From: Brachypterus glaber
Lineage: Eukaryota > Arthropoda > Insecta > Coleoptera > Kateretidae
Direction: 5' to 3'
Assembly (NCBI GenBank): GCA_958510825.1
Contig: OY294045.1
Span: 8,545,916 to 8,609,915 of the forward strand
DNA: 64,000 bases
Part shown: in pieces, positions 47,414 to 57,100 of the stretch
How the letters are laid out: every line of letters starts with the position of its first letter
How positions within the stretch are numbered: position 1 is the stretch's first letter
Position numbers and translations under genes: made by a program
Notes under the pieces: model-generated
What the model was told of the DNA's origin: nothing
What the model saw: the letters and a program-made list of their open reading frames with translations, nothing else
Database searches by the model: none

Positions 47414-47716
47414 AAAAATCCCAATTTAGTTTTCGCACTTAATTTAATAGTGTTACGTAACTTTTTGCAACTAATAGTTTTTGATCTCTTAGGCCTATTA
47501 TAGGCCAAGTCTAGATATTGCAAGAATCTAAACTCATGGGAGGGGCCTTCTTAGAGAACCCAGAATGTATTTTAATTACACCCAGAATTAAATGTTGACG
47601 AATCAGAGTCAACATCTGGGTAAATACACTCTTGACACTGCGATTCATACTTAGATCTGACTTAGAAAATTGCGTAAAAAATTACCTAGAATCAAGCTTA
47701 AAACCGAATCCTATTA

Positions 47717-48103
47717 TTAATTTTTATTAAGCCTTTGCTGGCGTAATAGTTCATCTATTTGACCCTTATACATTTCCTTAACATCTAGTAAATCTAACTT
47801 TAACTCCTCATTTTCCTCGACTTTCTCGCCATACAACTGACACAAAGTGTCATATTGCTGTTGCACCTCCTCAAACTGCGTCTTTAAGTTATCGTAGTCT
47901 CTGCCCTTACTCTCTATTTCCTCAACTCTGGTCAACAGAGAAGATATTTCGGTGTTTAGAAGTGACCGCTCCTGCTCCCTTCTGTTAAGCTCCCACTGCA
48001 GCTGTTGCAGCTCTCCGTCTTTTTGCTTTAAATTGGTCTGCAACATTTGCATTTCAAACATATTGGTGTATCTTGGTGTGTGGCTGATATCAAATGGCTC
48101 TTC
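47717..48103 (-). CDS. TMF1: TMF1 exon 8: C-terminal TATA-binding/Rab6-binding coil
   Basis: 128 codons and a TAA stop at 47717-47719. Enters as EEPFDISHTPRYTNMFEMQM and forms one continuous coiled coil to the end at RQQRLNKN. This is the conserved TMF C-terminal domain, to which DNA binding and Rab6 binding have been mapped. Two decayed tandem copies of this exon lie just downstream at 46612-46781 and 47083-47413. Confidence 0.93.
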   Translation of the reverse strand, partial: EEPFDISHTPRYTNMFEMQMLQTNLKQKDGELQQLQWELNRREQERSLLNTEISSLLTRVEEIESKGRDYDNLKTQFEEVQQQYDTLCQLYGEKVEENEELKLDLLDVKEMYKGQIDELLRQQRLNKN

Positions 48104-51100
48104 CTAAAAAAAAGATTTAAAAAGTCCAAACAGGGTTCACATAGATCAGGAAAAGCAGTCAAAAATGGGGAATATTTAGGGAATTAAATAGAGTCATCCG
48201 GAAAACCTGGAATTTAGCTATTTTTTGCCTAAAACTCAGGGAAAATAATTAAAAATGTTCAAAAATCATGGAATTTTGCTTTCAGGTGTCATTACTTTTT
48301 GCATCGTTGCATAATATACTAATTCTGCTGCCAACCAAATAATACTTTGACCTATAGGTTCATTAAAATCAAAAACAAAAAAAATATCAAAAAAAAAAAA
48401 TTCCAAAAAAAAGATTTCAAATTTTTTTTTCCAAAAAAGTTTATTTTTACGTAAAACGAAAAATAAATTGAAAAAAATATATTTTTGAAAAAAGTCCAAA
48501 TTTGAACTCTTTAGCCCGAAGCGTTCTTGAGCTATCGTGGTCACATTTTTTTTTGACAGAATATTTTTTGAATATAAAACGTTCAGAAATATAAAAAAAG
48601 CAATAAAAATTTTTCGAATTTTTTACTAACGCAAGACTTTCCTTGGGGTAAGTAATTCATGCAACTAAGGTCTGTTTTTTAAAGATAGTAAATTAAAAAT
48701 CGCACAGTAAATATTTTTACAACAGGGTTGAATAGTATATGTTTGTGTATAGAATATAGTTATTTTTTATAAAATAAACTAACTATATTCGCACATCCAA
48801 TATTCGAATCTGTTTTGAAAATATTCACTGTGCGATTTTTAATTTAGTATCTTACTTGAAAAAACAGACCATAGCAGCAATTTTATTTAAATCGAGATTA
48901 AACCCCTAAATTTTAGGCGCTAACCTCTGCTAAAGTCATTAAATATAAATACAAATTTTGAAAAAAAAATCATTGATATTTTTTACGTTTTTTATTTTAT
49001 GATTTTAGTCAGGGAAAACTATGATTCGGGACCCTGAATAAAGAGACACTAAACTTCACACAAGGTTTAATGCTATTTCGTTTCGTTAGGAAAAACATGA
49101 AAAATTCGGAGAATGTTGTGCCTTAAAACAAAAGTACTCTATAAAGCGACAAGGGAATGAAGGTGTTTTGTAACATTTTTTAAAATTTTGGAATTATTAT
49201 TGATATAGAAAGGTCTCATACCTCCCTCCTTCATTCATTAAAATTTCAGCAAATTTTAAAATATTACATAACTCCTTCACCGACTTTTTTAATTTTTAAT
49301 TATTTTCGATTTTTGTTAGCGAAACTATTTAACGTTAACTTTGTGTATTTTTTTAATTTTAATCAAGTCGCCATGAACACCAGTACAACAAAATTTGACA
49401 CAAGCAATAATGGTTATTGTTGATAATAAGTTTACTTTACTTAAGACAAGAAAATTGATTAAATATTTAATAAAATGGTTTTTACTACGGAAAATAATAC
49501 TTTTATAATAGAATCGTATTTTAGCACATGCGTACGAAACGCCGACGGAAAACTGGCACCATCCATGCAGTTCTGCTATTTGGAATACAAGAAACAGTTT
49601 CCAGAACATTCCGGAATAGATTATCATTATTTTTCACGGCATCTTCGAAGAATCGTGGAACGGTACAGAAAAACCGGAAATGTGGCATGTAGGTCAAGAA
49701 ATCCAAGGCAAATTAAAAGTGATAATGTTTAGGCAATCTTTGCTACAGACTGTTCTTTTTTATGATGTATTAACTGAGTTTAATGTAAGTTTAAGTTAGT
49801 AATTTTAAATAAATTATTTGCTAATTACTACTTAGTAATTAGTATTAGTAAAGTTTTGTGAACCTTAGGTAATTTTTGCGAAACAATACGAGTAATTTTC
49901 TTTAAAATGGTGACTTTAATCTGTGGAGAAAGCTATCATTTCACACTAAAGGAACCAATTAATTTCTTAATAAAAATGTGTATTTCAATACTTTTAGTTC
50001 TAGAATTCTAAAATATAAAAGTAACGATACACACCTTTTTATAGGACCTGAATTATTTACTAAAGAAAATATTACTTACTTGTGACCAAAATGAACTACC
50101 CACTGAATCAGCTACAGAAACTTTCCCTAAACTTAAAGTTGGTGAATTACTACCAGCGTTCGGCGAGGTTCTGTCCATTAATCGTGGATGATCGGATTTT
50201 TCCATTAAATTTTCCTAAAAATATATTTTTTATTAAGTTATCAAACTATATTTTCTATAATATACCTAAACTGGTAGAAATCTAAAGTCCTTTTAAAATC
50301 ACGGTAGGAACACCTGGATCCGATGGAGCGTTCGGGTAGGACGATCTTTAAACCCTTGTGACTCCATTGCTAACTTAATGTCAATTTTCATCAACGAGTC
50401 GTTGCGTAACATACGCAACTGTCAAAAGTCCAAACGACAATGACAGTTGCCATGAAATTAGCATTGGAGTCAAAACAGATAATCCTACCCGAACGCTCTT
50501 CGAAATGTCGTAAAATCGCAAAAAATCAAAAAAATAATAAAGGAATAGTGAGAAAAAACCTCTGGATAAAATTTTCTTGAGACACAAAAAAATAGCTGAA
50601 TTGAGACGAGAGTGTCAACCCCCTAAGTGGAAAAATTTAGAACGATTCCCATGTTAGGGACTAATGAAATGACATTTCGACACTCCCATGCAACAAGGAT
50701 GTAACTCAAGTTAGACCTATTTTGAGTTATACTCATAGGTAAACGCCTTGAAATAAGACACACATGGTGGTACTACTCAGATTTCTCCACAGGCCATTTT
50801 AACCAAAAGTTTACCTAAAAACACTAAAGTAAGAAATTCTAAACTTGAATATTATCAGAAACAAACAGTAATTAAACAATAAATACTTATACAGTTAAAT
50901 AGAAAATGTTATAAGCTTTCAAATGATGTATCACATGGCTTCCTTTTCCACTTCAATCATTTCCCCACGCTTAAATAAGAAAAAAAATATTTTATAAATT
51001 TAGCTGTCGTGAAAAATTACAATATATGAGTTACGGCTTTGTTGCTTGGGGGTATCGATTTAACTTTACACAAAAAGTGTAAAGTTTAATGGCTAGCCTT

Positions 51101-54100
51101 AAACAAAGTTAAATGGAAAGTCAAACCACCCCGGATATTTTGATTTTAAGTTGTTTTTGGGACATTTCCAAATAGTATTTGACAAAAATCGAAATCGCTC
51201 ACAAAGCCGTTTTTAAATAAAGTCATTCTTCTTCAAGTTTTTGCTGACATCACAATACGGAGTTTTTTCTATGACACACCCTATAGCATAGGTACTACCC
51301 ATGATAATATAATCACGACCATTCACACGCCTACTTTGTTAATGTCCAAAATAATTTAATTTATTTAAAAAGTCCATATTGTGGTCAGGAAAAACTCGAA
51401 GAAGAAGAATGACTTTATTTAAAAACGGCTTCGTGAGAGATTTCAATTTTTGTCAAAAACTGTTTGGAAATGTCCAAAAAACAACCTAAAATCAAAAAAT
51501 CTGGGGTGGTTTGACTTTCCATTTAACTTTGTTTAAAGATAGCCGTGGTCACTTTATTTAGAGTCCCTGTCCCATGTCTGTCAACCAATTGGTCTTACCT
51601 GTAGAAGCATAGACTTTTTTCTTTCATTTTCATTAGATTCTAGATGCCGCTGTAACGAACCAATTTCCTGAACTTGATTTTCTACTTTTTCCTTTTCTAT
51701 TTTCAGTAAGTCCTTTAAGTTGCTAATTTCACTAAAATATACATAAAATGTTATACAAAAATTAAAAAATCATACATTTAATAATCTACGCTAATTACAT
51801 CGGCACTTAGTGCTACTAAGAGTGCCGATGTATTGAAATCTTTACCGAAAAGTCAAAATCTTTGACCACGTTTTTTTCACATTTCTACATGAGATATCGA
51901 CTTTTTTGCATATTGTTTCTTATCGTATTCCGAAGAGCTGATTAGATTTTGGGGGTAAACGATTGGGGGTAAAAAGAGGGTAAAACTCCTATTTTTATCG
52001 TTTTTTGTTTATAATTAAGGCAATTATTATTGTATTTGGTTAAGTTGGCACTTATATAAAAGATAATTTTAAATTGGTCAAAAAATATTATAAACAACGT
52101 TTTCCTAAAACGCATTGTTTTCGAGATATTGGTGTTTAAAGCACTAAAAGGTTTTTTTAGCATATCTCACATATTTATAACCCGATTTCAAAAAATTAAA
52201 TTTTAAATAAAAGCTCTTTTTAAGCCCTATAAAAAATGTTATATACAGTTTTTTGCTAGAATATGTTTTAAAGATACAGAATTTAAAATCAAACAAAACA
52301 CCTAGTTTGAAATTTTCAAACTGATGGCTCTAGTGACAATAGTGCCGATGTTTTGACAGGGTGCTTGCAACGTTTCATCTAGTTCAAAATAAAAACAGCA
52401 GTACATTAAAAAAATAAAAACGCTTGAAAGAGCTTCTTCAAATACCTCTTTAATTCTTGTTCAGATATTTGTTTCTCGGCCTTTTGCTGTTCCACTTGCA
52501 TCTTCAATAACTCTTGTTGATTATCGAAAGAACTTAGCCTCCCTTCAATATCTGCAAGTTTAGATCTTAGTGAAAGACTTTCTTCAGTTGCTGTCCTTTC
52601 TGATGTTTTAGAAGTTTGTAATTTTGTTTGTAGATCACCTAAAATTTTTTATTTTTTAAGGTAGCTTAGTGAAATTTGAAGGAGCTATATAATGTATAAT
52701 TTTGACATAGTGGAATTTTTGGACACTTGACAAATGAATCGAACTTTCAATTTTTAAATGAAACACCCTGTATATTTTTACATATTTCGATTCAGAAAAC
52801 AATTCTGATAACAAGAATTTGTCACTTGTCAATTTTTGACAGGTCATGTAATTATTTATTTAAATTTTTATTTATAGAGTGTCGTGAATTAGCTTATTCG
52901 CTTAATTTTTGGTCTAGTATCTTAAGAAAAATACTATTTTGATTTTTTCCCCAAAACTCTACTTTTGGTGGGCTCTTAAAAGTTCCAAAATCATACTTTT
53001 GTCTATAAGTCATATGGAAAGAGGGTGGCTCATTAAGTTAAAACGAGAGAGAGTTTTCTTGCGAACATTTTGATACCACACATAAACAGTTTATTTGGAA
53101 AAACTCGGCATTGAAACACTCTAGATTTAAAATAAAAATTTTATTAAAAAATTAAATGACCTGTCAAAAAGTGACAAGTGAAACATACTTGTTCTCAGAA
53201 TTGATTTCTTAATCAAAATATGTAAATATACGGGGTGTTCCATTTAAAAATCGGAAGAACGATTCATTTTCGGCGAAACTGAAAGTGCCGAAAAATGTCA
53301 AAAAATCCTAAATTATATATAATCCAAATAAAATAGTTAAGGGGTGAACCACCTTCCTGAAACACCCGGTACAGTGCGTTACAAAAGTAATTATATTCAA
53401 TTTTGACAGTTTTTTTTACTCACTTATTTTAGAAGAAAATTCTTGCTCCAGCTTTTCAAAACTAGCGACTTTCATATTGTGAGTAACTTGCAACGATTCT
53501 AGTTGCCTCATTAGCGGTTTGGTAACTTCAAGAATAGATTGTGATAACTCCTCGTTTCTAGCTTCAGCTTCTTCTAGCCTTTGTAAAACATCGTTATTTT
53601 CTCGTTTCATTGTTTGTTCTTTCTTTAAATAATCTTGGTCTGACTGTCTTAGTTTCTGTCTTAAGCTTTCCAGTTGATTTATCATCTAAAATACAATAAA
53701 CAACGTAAATAAACGGTGTGTCAATTAAATAGCAGGACTTTAGGCATAATCTATTTATAGACAATTCTATTTATTATTATAGGTTTAGGACTTTTTAGCT
53801 ATGGTCCAAACGTCAGAGACACCAGAGCCAGGAGGGCTAAGCCCCGATGGGGGGGGGGGGGGAAAGAAGATAAAGGTTTTGGTAATTTTGATTAATTATT
53901 GTATCTGCGGGGCTTACCATTTGTACCCTTGACTGACCACTCCCCTTTTAAAGAATCTCCAAATCCCTGCCTTTTACATTTTTACGTATTTATAAAACCT
54001 TAAACTGGGATACTTACCTCTTCATTTTGTGATTCAGTCATTTTCTTCTGGCTTTCCAAATTTTCCAATAATTTTTCCCTAGCATGTAATTCAGACGAAG

Positions 54101-57100
54101 TTCTATTCTTATCAACTAATTCTTTTTTCGCTGCATCCAAGGACTTTTTCGCTGTATCGTATTTTTGCGTTAAATCGTCTAACTGGCTTTGCAATTTTTG
54201 GACTTCAGTTTCTAGCTTTTTGTTTTTGGATGTTAAATTATGAACCGCTTCAATCTGGGTTCTTTCTACTTCGTCTTTTGCTGACAGAGATTTTTTTAAC
54301 CGATCGGATTCTGTTGTCAAACTATCTACAGTTTCTCTGCAACATTGGGAACTATTAATATTTAAAACATTATAGTCAGATGTATTGTGTTTATATAACG
54401 TTAAGCCTGTTGCTATTCCTTCCAAGAAGAAAGTAATATTACGTAGTACGATGCTTTTCTCTTGGAAATGCTTACGAGTAAGAAATCAATCTCTTGCCCA
54501 ATTAAAATGGGTAATGGAGAACGCACAAAACACCCCTAACTCTTTTGAAATGAGTCATAGGTATTAAGCCTGTCTCTCAAAGAAACCAAACAATCTACAA
54601 ATGATAATGCACAAAATACATTCTGATCATTTTTTTGGTTAGAAAGGCAGTACTATATTTTACAAATGAAAGATTGGTAAACCTTTTGAGCAGTGCTTAA
54701 AAACAAGACATATGAGCTTTCTAGATAATAAAGCGATTTTAAGTAAGCGACAATTTGACTTCAGAAAGGAAATAGGTACTTGTGAAATTTAACAGAGTTA
54801 TACTAAATGGTACCAATAACAGAAAAAATTCGTATTTATATTTTTGGACTTGGCTAAGGCGTTTGATACGGTGGATCACAGTTGCTCCTAAATAATAATA
54901 TGAATTGAAACGCTCTCCTGTAAAATTTTAGAATTGTGTTAATTTTGTGAATAAGATTTTGAAATTTATCAAACTTTATCAAAATACGTGTTTTTAAATA
55001 GTGCATAAAACATGAATAAATAAAATAAATAAATAAATGAAATAAAAACAGTGGTACGAGAAACTATAGCTGAAGTTTTTAACGACGAAAAATACGTAGA
55101 TGTGATATTGGCAAAGTTTAAATAATTGTCATTTGAAGACAGCCTAGAGTGAAACTATTACCAACTGCTACACTGCTCAAAGGCACTTTTTGAAACTTAA
55201 AAATTGAACTGTAGTGAATACTTACTTAAAATGTTTTATAGTCGACTCGCTCTCCTTCTCTTTTGCTCTCAGTTTCTTAATAATCGTTGAATGCTGAAGC
55301 TGCGTTCTCGACAATTTCTCTCCCTCCTCCCTTAGCTCCGAAATCAAACTATCTTTTTCCGAAATCAAACTCTCCAACTCTCCTTTGCTCATCCGCATCG
55401 CTGCGTCTTGCTTGCTCTGCTCCAGCTGTTTTCTCAAACCATCCCTCTCCCTTATGGCCTGCTGAAACTTTTTCTCTAACGCTGACAACCTTTGGGTATA
55501 TTCCTCAGTCACTTGTGATACATCAGCGGATTCAAACTGTTTCGTTAAAAACGTATCGAGTTGGTTTTTATAATCCCTATTCATTTCTTGAAGTTCCGCG
55601 TTCATTCGACTTACATCAATAAGCTTGGATTCCCTAGATTCTAAAATTTCCGCCATTTCGGAAATCCGTTTTCTTAGTCGATCGACTTCGCTGGAATGAG
55701 AATCGTCGCTAATACTGGACGCTTCTGACAGCTCTCGTGTATGACCCTTGGCTTTTTTCATCGTCATTTTACATAGCAACATATCGTAAGCTGGATCATC
55801 GTGTTTCATACGCGACATACAAGTTTGCTTAGCTGGACTTTGTCTACTTTGAGTGCTACTGGAGTCTCCATTTGGACTTGAGATGATTTCTATGTCTGAT
55901 GATGTAGTTGTTTCCAGTTCATCGCCAGAAGTATGGCCGGAAGTGTGATCTGATCCAATTTTAACCAGATCTGACCTACTCTCAGAGCTTACAGGCGAAT
56001 GTTCTCTCGCAGGCATTTCTAATTGCGAAATTGTAATACTTTCCAGTAAACTGGAGGGCGTAGGATCTAACATGTTTTGAGTTAAATCTATAAAGTGGAC
56101 AGAGCTTTGTTCAATTGACGTTTTTTCCGTCATGGCGTCAGCTATCATGTTTTTCAAATAAGTAGAATGACTGCTTGCTTCTGTGGTACTAGTATCGCTA
56201 CTGCTCTCCATCAGATTATCACTGGCTATCATGGTTCTGTCTGATTGAGAACCCTCATCTGTAGAGGTTTCTAGCGATACGCTTTTCATACTGTCAGTAT
56301 CTTGTGGTATGTCAATAATGTTTGTTTTCTTAAGGATGTCAGGCAAGTCGGAATTGATACTTTGTGGTTGCGTGTCTATAAGTACTTGATTATTTTGGGT
56401 AAGAGAAAGGGTCATTGTAGTACGACTAGGAGCTCGGGTTATAGCATCTGTGAAGTTATTATCCGGGCTTAACGATATGTCGCCGCTGATGCAGTCGTTC
56501 ACAGTGTCTGGTCTGCTGTAGGATTCTTTTACCATTTTAGAAGGTTTTGGATGCAAACTGAAGGCCGTATCTAGAACTGTAGTAGACGTGCTCTCCGACA
56601 TCGAGGTGTATGACATTGTGTCTTCCGCGATGCTTGGCTCATCTTGATCCTCTGGTATGATTTCAACGCTCTCAGATGCTTTATCCATTGGACTATAACA
56701 TATTATTACAATTTACCCGATTTTAAAGTAAGTAGAAAAAAATAATAGCAAAATAATAAAATTATACCATTAATTTTGTCTAAGCACGAAAAGAAATTCC
56801 GTATGCCCCTCAGAAAAACGGTATCGCTGAGAGGTCTAAATGTTTAAAAAGTAAGAAAGTTAAATAAATTGTCTGTATCATCTTGGGAGCGCTATATGTA
56901 AACGTGGTCATCGATAATAAAAATAAAGAGGCGTCTTTTCTTTTATCAAAATAAAATCATGAAGTGCCTGGCAGCCAAGGAATTTTTTAATTGTTGCGGT
57001 TTTTCGTCCAAATACCGACATTTTCCATTCTCCATGGTTCTTATAAGAATAACTTACATATTATGTAAAGAATAACCTACATATTATGTAAGACTAGCCT

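Larger units (their letters stand above)
46597..47716. repeat. Tandem duplication array downstream of TMF1
   Basis: Two tandem units derived from the real locus at 47536-48000. Each holds part of the terminal exon, then spacer with CTAAACTCATGGGAGG, AACCCAGAATGTATTTTAAT and GAATCAGAGTCAACAT. Homology is directly visible between 46900-47100 and 47525-47730. The array indicates at least two duplication steps with later decay. Confidence 0.8.

Noticed and set aside
46516..47503. Plus-strand frames at 46516-46821 and 47312-47503
   Set aside because: Antisense readings of the decayed TMF1 exon copies.
55287..55622. Plus-strand frames opposite TMF1 exons (also 58476-58976) and opposite SMG1 (34438-34800)
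   Set aside because: Shadows of real exons with reading frame set by the coding strand.
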